Part shown: piece after piece, positions 44,948-53,500 of the stretch
How positions within the stretch are numbered: position 1 is the first letter of the stretch
How the letters are laid out: every line of letters begins with the position of its first letter
From: Bryopsis sp. KO-2023
Taxonomy: Eukaryota > Chlorophyta > Ulvophyceae > Bryopsidales > Bryopsidaceae
NCBI GenBank assembly: GCA_030272585.1
Contig: BSYQ01000001.1
Coordinates: 682,001-746,000, forward strand
DNA length: 64,000 nt
Direction of reading: 5' to 3'
Notes under the pieces: model-generated
What the model saw: only the letters and a program-made list of their open reading frames with translations
The model's database searches: none
Told to the model about the DNA's origin: nothing
Translations under genes and position numbers: made by a program

Positions 44948-45190
44948 AAGTTAGATGCACTTTTGATTCTGTGGCTGAAGGATCAGGAATCCCAGTGACT
45001 AGGGGATGGGTTGCATAAGGGCAGTGAAGTGTTTTCTGAACTTCTGTGGGTTAAGGATTTTATGGGGATCTAATTATCCTTTCAGAAGTGCAGGGAGCTT
45101 GGGATTTGCATCACCCTAGTTCAGAGTTACTTTTACAGAATCAGAAGGATGCATTTGATGGATACTTGGTGAGGGCACCAACTGCCCCCA

Positions 45191-45203
45191 GGGGGGAGGC
45201 AAT
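45191..45203 (+). promoter_or_regulatory. Polypurine tract of the inner element
   Basis: GGGGGGAGGCAAT lies immediately before the 3' LTR, the expected plus-strand priming position. Confidence 0.8.
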
Positions 45204-45717
45204 TGATACCAGCTGCTGACGTCCAGGGACGTCAGACGTCAAAGGCGTCATGCATCTGACGTCTGTGAAGCGTCAGATGCATCCCCGGTGAATGACAGCA
45301 TCCTCCCAAGGAGGTACTACTGAACTACAGCGAGGAAACCACCGTAAGAGCACAGAGTCAAGACAGTGGTTCGATCAATCAGATTAAGACTTGCGAGCCT
45401 GAGGTTCTGGGTTCGAGTCTGAGTGAGAACGTGCTTTGGTCTGGGCCTGTGTGTGAGTGTGTAAGTGAGTCAGGAGTAGAACTGGCGGCTGTGAGTCAGG
45501 GTAGTGGGAGTGTTACGGGTGGTTAGTCACCCTCGGGAAAGTCGAACTGGGAGTTGAAATGATGGGACGCTTGATGTAACCTTGCTTTTTCAGTGATCTG
45601 TGGTGTGACCCCGAGTCTGTGACCCGTGCGATTTTGTGTGACCGTTCCGCCGCCGCCTCACTCTTTTCCGAGATAGGAGACGTCGCTCGCGGACGTCAGT
45701 CCTCCCGAGCGATAACA
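45204..45717 (+). repeat. 3' LTR of the inner element
   Basis: 514 bp, one base different by eye from 37936-38449. It is followed by CAACC. Confidence 0.97.
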
Positions 45718-46001
45718 CAACCTCCACCCAAATCCCCTACAAACGTCGGGGTGCCCATGCCTCCACCGGCTGAAACAGCTTCTGACTCACTGCCCAAACC
45801 AACAAGTTCCTGACCTGCGTCTGACTCACAGCCCAGCCCACAGAATATCTGAGTGCCCATGTCTCCACTTGCTGAAACCACTTCTGCCTCACATCCCAAA
45901 TCATCAGGTTCCAAAACTGTTTCTGACTCACAGTCCAACCCACAGAAGTTCTGACCTCCCCTCTGCTGTCTGTCTCCCTCACACCGAATGTCTCCTGTCC
46001 G

Positions 46002-46649
46002 CTAACGCTTCATGCGCAGCCCATGCATCGCATTCATCTCCAGTTCATCCATCTCCGTCCCAGAACATTCGACAAAAGGAGGCAAACCATTACAGCGCAC
46101 ATCGTCCGTCGAATGCCGCAGGTCACTTGGCTGTGGCAACGCTCCCGAATCCTCCTGAAACCCTTGCAGTAAATCACTTTCTTCGAAGACAACCTTGACC
46201 CCCGGCAGCACCCTCAACTCAGCCAGGCAAAGGCGACTCGTTAACATTCTGGCGCGAGGCCCTGGGTTATAAATACAGATACGAACACGACCCTCCTTCC
46301 CAATAGTCGGCGCATGGATAAGGCCGAGCGGTTGGCCGATTGGGAGTAGGCCAGCCAAACCCTGTCCACGAATACGAATAGGAGGACAAATAGTAACGGT
46401 TTGATACGGCCCCACCACACTCGAACTGCCAAGCGGAATACGAACGCCATGCTCCCCACGGTGTAAAAATAGAGGTCGGTGACGCTTCCCACTCATTCCT
46501 CTGGAAATGACGACCGTCGATATTTGTTTGAGCGGTTCAACGGCAACCGCTAACACCAGTTTTTTTGTTCCTCCCCCTTCTCTGTAGCGAACACCGCCTG
46601 GCAAGGAATACACCGGCCACGATCGTCCTTCAATACGTCCCGCTGACAA
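46002..46649 (-). CDS. Outer element trans-frame product, dUTPase-like fold
   Basis: This frame is entered by a -1 shift at 46565-46559 from the gag-protease frame. It encodes about 180 residues before a single UAG at 46004-46002, after which the same frame continues into pol. The segment from GVRIPLGSSSVV through PPIRIRGQGLAGLLPIG and RVRICIYNPGPRARML to LCLAELRVL has the strand pattern and terminal element of dUTPase-like proteins (N-P-G.., rLClAELrV for rIAQLvV). I do not see the catalytic Tyr/Asp motif, so an inactive or unrelated all-beta domain is possible. Confidence 0.45.
   Translation of the reverse strand: MSAGRIEGRSWPVYSLPGGVRYREGGGTKKLVLAVAVEPLKQISTVVISRGMSGKRHRPLFLHRGEHGVRIPLGSSSVVGPYQTVTICPPIRIRGQGLAGLLPIGQPLGLIHAPTIGKEGRVRICIYNPGPRARMLTSRLCLAELRVLPGVKVVFEESDLLQGFQEDSGALPQPSDLRHSTDDVRCNGLPPFVECSGTEMDELEMNAMHGLRMKR
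46531..46565 (-). promoter_or_regulatory. -1 ribosomal frameshift signal, outer element
   Basis: In minus sense the heptamer A AAA AAC (46565-46559) is in register with the gag-protease frame. A 7-nt spacer that contains the start of the UAG stop follows. Then comes a perfect 7-bp stem, AGCGGTT at 46551-46545 with AACCGCT at 46537-46531, and a 7-nt loop. Shifting gives the frame AAA CTG GTG TTA of the downstream open frame. Confidence 0.88.
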
Positions 46650-47908
46650 TCGATACTGACGGCGAGACTATGTAACGCAGGAAGTCCAAGGATAATTCCC
46701 CCCGAGTGCTCGGTTACCAAAAACTCCTCCCTCGCCGAGTTCCACGGACCTACTTCCACTCCCAACAACGCGACACCAGCGACCCGATCCTTTGATCCGT
46801 TAAACCCTGTCACACTTGGTATAGCACTGTGTGACAGGAGAATATTATGCTTTCTCGCCAGCGCGAGAGGTAATATATTTACAGCGGAACCACTGTCCAC
46901 CAACGCAAACTCGGTTTTCGGGAAACCCTCCAGCTTTGTCTTCACTTTCAGCTGCTTACGTACCACAGGGGTCGTGACAGGAGGGGGAAGTGTTTCGCCT
47001 TGTTGGAGCTGTTGTCGAAGGGCTTCACAAAGAGCTTGTACGGCGTTGGAACCTCCAGTTTCGTGTGTTCCCGGTTCGACTTCTCTTGGATGCGTTGTGT
47101 CGGTGGGTTCCTTAGCTTTGCGAGCTGGGCAGTTGCGAAACATATGCCCCAGCTTTCGGCAATAGTGGCAGCGAATCGGCGTCCTCCAGTTGCGAGAGGG
47201 AAGTCCAGTAGGTTCCGTACGACCTGCTGCAAACGCTCGCGCCTCCTGTGGCTCGGACTGAAGCTTATCATCCAGAACATCGGCGAGTTGCGTGAGGTGG
47301 TCGACCAAGTGGGATAGATCTCCTTCCGAGGGGGTCAGTGTTGAAGTGGGTGCTGAGTCTGAAGCACGCGCCTCGTCGGCCGCCATGACGTAGATCTTAT
47401 GAGTCGGGTTCTTTTTTCCTTTCACGAAAGCCGCGAACTTTTGCCCCAACGTTCGTAAACGCTGTACCCCATGAAGACCGTAGCTCAGAAGGACTCCCAA
47501 CGCCAACACGTACCCAGTAAGACTGGTTTGCGGGTCGAGCTGAGTGACACGAGTCACCTGGCGATAGATGCGCTCACACCAAATGATCAGCTCGTAAACG
47601 CCAGAGCGCTTGATCGCGGTTTCGTCGTTCAGCTGCACCCCCTCCGCGGGTTTTCCTTTTTGTTCCACCTGACCCTGTAACCCCACTTTGTCCTCTCTCA
47701 CTTCCATTCGGTCCGACAGTCCTGGTATATACTCTCCCTTTTCCGCTCGTGCCCGTAACACTTCGTATCGAAGAATACACGCCATATCTTTTTCAAACTG
47801 GGTAGTGTCCGCCCTTCCTGAGAAGAAGGCTTGAACCGATTGTGTTCCGATTATCAAAAACAGAAAAAACAATTTTACAGCCAACCGACTGGCTGGCTCC
47901 GAAACCAT
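46550..47908 (-). CDS. Outer element Gag-protease
   Basis: This retroelement polyprotein has about 452 residues. The first ATG (47908-47906) lies across the LTR/primer-binding junction, so the primer-binding site itself codes for the first residues (MVSEPASR). An N-terminal hydrophobic stretch, AVKLFFLFLIIGTQSVQAFF, looks like a signal peptide, and a second hydrophobic helix occurs near LTGYVLALGVLLSYGLHG. The zinc knuckle is CHYCRKLGHMFRNC. An aspartic protease follows with FALVDSGSAVNILP and IILGLPALHS. The frame ends CAA AAA AAC TGG TGT TAG. A usual capsid domain is not recognisable, which is odd for a gag. Confidence 0.85.
   Translation of the reverse strand: MVSEPASRLAVKLFFLFLIIGTQSVQAFFSGRADTTQFEKDMACILRYEVLRARAEKGEYIPGLSDRMEVREDKVGLQGQVEQKGKPAEGVQLNDETAIKRSGVYELIIWCERIYRQVTRVTQLDPQTSLTGYVLALGVLLSYGLHGVQRLRTLGQKFAAFVKGKKNPTHKIYVMAADEARASDSAPTSTLTPSEGDLSHLVDHLTQLADVLDDKLQSEPQEARAFAAGRTEPTGLPSRNWRTPIRCHYCRKLGHMFRNCPARKAKEPTDTTHPREVEPGTHETGGSNAVQALCEALRQQLQQGETLPPPVTTPVVRKQLKVKTKLEGFPKTEFALVDSGSAVNILPLALARKHNILLSHSAIPSVTGFNGSKDRVAGVALLGVEVGPWNSAREEFLVTEHSGGIILGLPALHSLAVSIDCQRDVLKDDRGRCIPCQAVFATEKGEEQKNWC
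47895..47907 (-). promoter_or_regulatory. Primer-binding site of the outer element
   Basis: TGGTTTCGGAGCC starts immediately after the 5' LTR in minus sense. It is the same 13 bases as in the inner element. Confidence 0.8.
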
Positions 47909-48101
47909 GTTGAATACACTCGTTCGCAACAGCGATACCGAGTGGTGAAACGGCCGCCAAAGAACGCTTTACACAATGTAAGCAAAATAAACGACCATAC
48001 ACCCAACCACCTTCTTCCTTAAATCTCTTCCTTTTCCTCCGAGTCTTCCCAACTAAACCCCATGACCGACTCAGTTCTGATCCCGTTTACTGTATTCCAC
48101 A
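47908..48101 (-). repeat. 5' LTR of the outer element
   Basis: 194 bp, identical by eye to 34711-34904. Its insertion lies 258 bp upstream of the ATG of the copy B membrane-protein gene, so it may affect that promoter. Confidence 0.95.
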
Positions 48102-48359
48102 GGGGTGATAAAACTCTGTACACTTCCCCAGGGCTCAAGGGTTCGTATTGAATGATAAAAAGTAACAGGAGCATTCTTCTGATTTTTTTTCTCAAATTGC
48201 TTCGAATACTGTCATGCACACGTGGCAAATTTGGTTCAGAGCCGCCTGGACTATAAGCCCTTCGGAGTGGTGCATCACCTTCTTCTTGCACAAACTCTAA
48301 GTGAGCTTTACTTGGTTTTCTTCTTGCCTGGAGTTATCGAGTGCGTTTGCGTTTGGAAG

Positions 48360-49133
48360 ATGTCGATCCCGTTCAGACCGATCGATGCGGGGTTCTTGTC
48401 TGTCGAGGAATACGAGCACAGACGGCGGGAGACTACGCGAGTGCAACTAGCGAGGTAAGCAAAAAGGAAGCTGTGACTTGGAGGTCGTCTTTGAGTGGAG
48501 AAACTGCCTTTTGTCTTTTGTAATTTGGATGCTTACTGTCGAAATTCTTGACGACGAGAGCTAAATTTTTTGTTCTTGGCCGTTTTCGTGACAGTTTGCG
48601 CGTGAGCGGAAGATATCAGAAGTACTTGGGCCAGAAGAAGCTGGCGTGGTGCTTTCGTCTCGCGTTGCAACTCGTTGCGCTTATGATCTTGGTGGTTGCG
48701 CTTGGCGGGGTCAAGGATCGTTTCCTTGGCGATGACAGCAACTCCACTGTGACCATCCCCGAGGACGAAGGAGAGGTCGTGCGAACATACGGGCCCTTGC
48801 CTATGTACCGACCTTTTTTGCCAAAACACGGTCCCTCTTCTCAAGAACCTGGCCTCGATGCAACCTTAGACGAACGACCTGGCGAGATTCTTAACGGTCT
48901 TGGCGAAAGCAACAGAACGAACGTAAGGAAACGGAAACGTCTGGACTTGGGGTTTTCTTGTTGCTTTTTTTTGCTTGTCTTTCATGTTTGAGTTTGTATC
49001 AACGCTTGCTTGTTTTTGTTCTGCGCAGGTTATGGAACGACTGGTGGTGGAGAAATATTTTTTCGATGTCGGGGTCACTTGGTGTGTCTACAAGTGCCTC
49101 CAATTTCTTCGCAGAAAAATCTTTGGATTCTGA
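48360..49133 (+). CDS. Unrecognised small single-pass membrane protein, intact copy B
   Basis: I do not recognise this family. Exons 48360-48454, 48595-48922 and 49029-49133 join in phase to give 175 residues. Residues 1-30 are charged (VEEYEHRRRETTRVQL). A basic patch (GRYQKYLGQKK) precedes one hydrophobic helix (FRLALQLVALMILVVALGG) at about residues 50-68. Then come an acidic stretch (IPEDEGEVV), a Tyr/Pro/Gly-rich part and a C-terminal hydrophobic-basic segment (VGVTWCVYKCLQFLRRK). The paralog in copy A keeps the same exons but is shifted at the first join. Conservation of splice sites and of the protein between copies supports a real gene. The promoter region was interrupted by the outer retrotransposon. 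Confidence 0.65.
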
Positions 49134-49787
49134 AAAAAAAACAAGGGAAAGGGAATGCCCAGGAAAAAAAAAGAGAAAGAGAAAGGGAAAGCTTAGGGGC
49201 TGAGGAAAAAAAAATGATGGAAGGGTTCAAACATAGATGGAAAAATGGTATGGTGGGAGCTGAAAAAAGAATATAAAATTAAAAGACTTATAGGGTCATA
49301 TAGGTGAAAGCTAGAATGAAAAAAAAAAGAACATGATATAGAAGAAAAAAAGGGGTTAGATTGCAAAAGAAAAAAAAGTTGTTAGATGATCAAAAGGGAT
49401 TTTTTCGGAGGGGCTGAATGGGAATGTGTTTTAGTGGAGTTTTTTTACCGAAAGGTTTTTCTCCAAAACAAAAAAAAAGGCATTTGTCAAAATGGGACAA
49501 AAAGGTGGTTCGAATCCATCGTGCCTTTTTTATTCACATATTGTATATAAGAACTTTCTGTAACAATTGTCTTGTCTTGATGTGAAATTAAACCAGCTCC
49601 ACAGTAGGTATTTCTGGATGGCTGGTATTCTCCAGCACCAGGAATCCTGGTCCGATTGACATGTTTTTATGCAACATAGAAAATCTGAAATTCACTCTTT
49701 TTGGGCCTCTATTGATTGCCTTGCAAGAGCTTATGGACATATATTAGAAGCATCCAAATATTTATCAAAATAAATGCACACAGACAA

Positions 49788-50577
49788 AATTACATTGATG
49801 TGGGACCCCAGCAGCAAAATGATTGCCGATGAAGTTTCAGATTGGGAGTGTTGATGCTACAAGTTACAAGTGGATTGTTTGTATACCATGCTCCTTTTCT
49901 TTATTTGGAAAATGCAGATGGTTGTAATTATATTTCGACACTGCCATCTTCAGCACCCCCAAGAGTGCTTGGTGAAAAGAGCATAGGTACCTATGCTTAC
50001 CGGTAAGATACCTCGAAAAAATGTGAAAACAGGGTCTTAACCATGGCTTGTTCTCTAGCCACAGGCCTTGAAAATCGATATTTATGGACAAGCTCTGCTG
50101 TCATTTTTCAGACATGCGGGGTTGTGTGGGCTCCACAGGATCATTTTTGAACAAATAATGATGGGCACATGTGAAACTCAATAAGGGCAACGCTGGTGTT
50201 TCCATAAAGAGAAAAAGACTGTGGAACAAAAAGCATGGTTTGTCATACAGCAATGATTCTTTCTCCTCGTTGTTTAAAACGCAGTATGTATCACATCACT
50301 GTTGCTAATTTTTGACCACAAAATTTCCCAACTCCAAAATCTCAAAAATCTCCACATCATAAATCTTCTCATCTGAAAGCATTTGGAACAAACAAAAAAA
50401 GCCGTTATTGATTTCGAAAAAAAATATAGAGAACAGTGCTTCCAAGATTTAAGAGAGGGGGGTTGCTGCTTCAAACGGCTTGACATTCTACACATTGAAC
50501 TGAACTCGCCCAAATAAACCCAATTTAACAAAAAAAAAGTCCTTTCAGTAAGTGTTGCTGGATAGCTACGTTTCAAA
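49788..50577. other. Intergenic, no gene seen
   Basis: This lies between copy B of the duplication and the protease gene 3' end. The open frame at 50274-50576 has no recognisable domain. Confidence 0.4.
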
Positions 50578-53500
50578 TCATTTGAGCACTGGACGGAGAG
50601 GTGCCAACTCTTTGGACGTCACTGCAGAAAACAAACACACAAAAATAAATAAGACGCATTATCAAATCGAATTCTGAATTCAACATCACACCCAGGTTAA
50701 TTTTTTCCTCTTCTTTTTAAACCATCCATGAGGACTGAGAAATATTTGATGGTGGGGTAAAGAAGGGGGGGGGGGGGGGATGAACGGAGTCTTGTTTTAA
50801 TCGCACCTCTGTCCATCAAAACCCCACTGTCACAGGTGTAGCACACTCTCGGTGTCGGCGCTGCTTTGTTTTTCAGAAAACATTGGCCTGTAGTTATAAG
50901 TCGCGTCCATGACTTGCACCCTGAAAGCAACACAACCATGTTTCATTTTCAGGTCAAATGAAAAGCAAGCATATGATTAAATTGGGCGGTTTTTTTGGGG
51001 GGTGCTGCCCTACCTTTAAGTTTCCCACACTCGTCACAGCATTCCTTGGGGCTGTCAGTGACAAAGCCAGATCTGATGTCTCCGCCTTCCAGGTCAACAC
51101 CCTCCAAAAGCGAGCATTGTGACTGTGCAAGACTGGACGTCCCTTGACCTACCATAACGCCACGACAAAAACATCACGTTTTGACACTTACATAATTGCT
51201 GACAAAAAAAGTCAAACAAGAAAAAACCAATGAAATATGAAGTTGCAGGAAGGGGAAAAGATAGCAGAACTGCGCAGACAATAGGGGCCGTTGCACACCA
51301 TCTTTTCTGTATGTTGGGGCTTTTTTGGGAGGGGTTTTCACCTTGGACGACTCCACTGGTGCAGCCAGCGCATGGAACTTCCTCTGGTACGTTGCTTCTC
51401 AGGAAACAGGCACCTCTCTTCTGCCTACGTGTCGGGACGCTAACAATCGTCCAGGAGCGACACCCTATTAAACACACACATACACATCAATTTTGCATGG
51501 AGGAGTTGGCCAGGGGATTCCACTGAAACCAGGGAAAGTGTTTCTGTAAGGAGGGGCTCGACTGATGATCAAGCTTCGTAAACATGAGTGGAAAAACTGA
51601 CGATCTGTTGGTATTTGCCATGATGTCCAAATTTTAGTTGAAAAGTACCTCTAGTGTTGCGGCATTGTTCGCAGCAATCCTCCGGAGTGTTGACCAGATT
51701 GTTTTTCCCATCCACCAAAATATTTCTTCCCTGGGAGTCCATGTCGACCCCGATGGTGAATCTGCACTCACCTGAAGGGAGGATGCATTGGGCTTTACGC
51801 TCTTTCCTTTCCTTTTTTTTTATTTTATTTAACAACGATCCGATAAAATGCCCAACATCATGTGCAGGGCAATTGATATTCATGAATACACTGTTAAAAA
51901 ATCTGAGTTACTATTCTTAGAAAAAGTTAAACTTCAAAAATTTAAATAATCGATGAATTTTAAGAGGGTCTGCATGCTTACCTTTCACTGTTGTTTGCTT
52001 CAAGTTCTGAATACGCAACTCCTCTCCCGGCAGGAGTTCATTCAGAACTGCAATGCTGTCACTGCTTTTCACTGTACAGAAAAAGAAACAAAGCTTCATG
52101 AAGGTCCATTACAATATCCTCACCAGTGCACCGCACAAAAGACAAAAAAACAACGTAACAATGGTTTCCAGTAACGATGCCAGGTTAAATATATATATCC
52201 CCCACCGAAAAACAAAACAAAACAGAACAGAACAGAACCGAACCCCTTCACTCTTCCTACCTAGTTTCTGCAAATTAAGGGTGGTGATTCGAGTGAGAAT
52301 TTCAAATGCTATGGGAAATGTGGATGCTCACCTCTGTCAAACATGATCGCGGAGTGGCACCTGCTGCAAATAGATAACTCCCCAATACCCGATTTCAAAA
52401 AACATTTTTTATCATCTGTGGTGAACGTCATCGACCTGCACCCTGCATACAATCCAAACCCTTCCATCAATCTCCAAAAAGTAAGGGCAGATATCAATCA
52501 TCACTTTTCGTAATTTTTCTTTTCACCAACCCACAAAGAAAAGGTATCCTTCAACAAAAAAAAAAAAAAAAACCCGGTGGTGATCCAGTATTTTTTATTT
52601 TATGTTTCCCTGTAATATCAAGGTGAGATATTACAAAAAGCAAAAAGCTTAGTGATAACCAAAACAAGAAAGAAAAAAGAATCGAATTGATTATTCTTTG
52701 AATTTCTGCAAGGATCCTGTAGATTCTGCAGCAAAAAGATATTGCGGAGTGATCGACCTTACTTTTATCTTTTTTACACTTATCACAGCAGTCCTCCACC
52801 CTGTCAGCTCTGGTGATCTCGAGATCTTCCCCAAATAGATCCATGCCAAGGAAGTAATTGCACGTTGTTTCAGGCTCAGACAAGAAATCTGCCAAACATC
52901 AATACGGGAAAAAAAAAAAAAAAAAAAAACATCGGAAAAGAATGATGCATCATTTTGACAGCTTGGGTTTGTAAAGCAGCGGGTTCATTTCACTGATTTA
53001 AATTATGGGCAAGTCTGTCGTAAGGCCACCAACCTTCATGCAACGTGGTAAAAAAAAGACGACAAGAAACAACTGACAGGTGGGGCTGAAAGCAACAATG
53101 GGTGCATAAGTATCGACAGCTACATGCATGTTGAGAGGGAAAGGGTTTCTCGAAAACCCCCTGAGACAGGTTGCAGTTGCCAGCTGGTAAATGGTTTCCA
53201 CAATTTAGAAACAGAGAAAGACCTTTCAAAAGCATGTGTTGTTGCAGGTAGCTAAGGCAATAAGATAAACTAACAAACCTTGCTTGACAAGCCCGCTGGT
53301 ACAAATCGAACATCTGATGGCAGGAGCTTGAACAGCCCTCAAGTAGCATGCCCCCTTCGGACTGAATTTCTCCTCCACACGAATATAGGTCCATGTTCGA
53401 CACCCTGCACACATTACGATTATTATTCTGCCAATCTGCCAAACACTCTCAACAAGAAGGGAAAATTAGATCAAAGTTGCAGGGAAATTGCTCAGTGTTT

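Larger units (their letters stand above)
37936..45717 (+). mobile_element. Inner LTR retrotransposon, Ty3/gypsy chromovirus type (7.8 kb)
   Basis: This is a complete element: 514-bp LTRs at both ends, 5-bp target duplication CAACC, primer-binding site, gag with zinc knuckle, a -1 frameshift signal, pol with protease-RT-RNase H-integrase-chromodomain, and a polypurine tract. The LTRs differ at one base by eye (A at 38262 against G at 45530), so the insertion is very recent. It lies inside pol of the outer element, in the opposite orientation. Both frames are intact, so it may be autonomous. Confidence 0.96.
34711..48101 (-). mobile_element. Outer LTR retrotransposon (5.6 kb without the inner insert)
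   Basis: It is bounded by 194-bp LTRs that read identical by eye, TG...CA at both ends in minus sense. Flanking GGGG occurs on both sides, and copy A of the segmental duplication has one GGGG at the empty site. The order from the 5' LTR (right side) is primer-binding site TGGTTTCGGAGCC, gag-protease frame, -1 frameshift site, dUTPase-like frame, UAG, then pol with RT-RNase H-integrase. The domain order RT, RNase H, integrase and the GPY-like C-terminus put it among Ty3/gypsy-type or retrovirus-like elements. An inner element interrupts its pol between 37935 and 45718. Confidence 0.92.
34340..49787 (-). repeat. Segmental duplication, copy B, split by nested retrotransposons
   Basis: The two pieces, 34340-34710 and 48102-49787, together match 3082-6075 in reverse complement. 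They are separated by exactly the outer LTR element plus its target-site duplication. The sequence across the join in copy A (about 4764-4768, reading CCCC between TCA and TGA) confirms the pre-insertion state. Confidence 0.9.

Noticed and set aside
49506-49516. Exact Pol III B-box GGTTCGAATCC (also on the minus strand near 3354-3366 and a similar one near 30840)
   Set aside because: No A-box or cloverleaf was found at the right distance. An 11-base match alone is too weak to call a tRNA or SINE, and two of the sites are just the two duplication copies.
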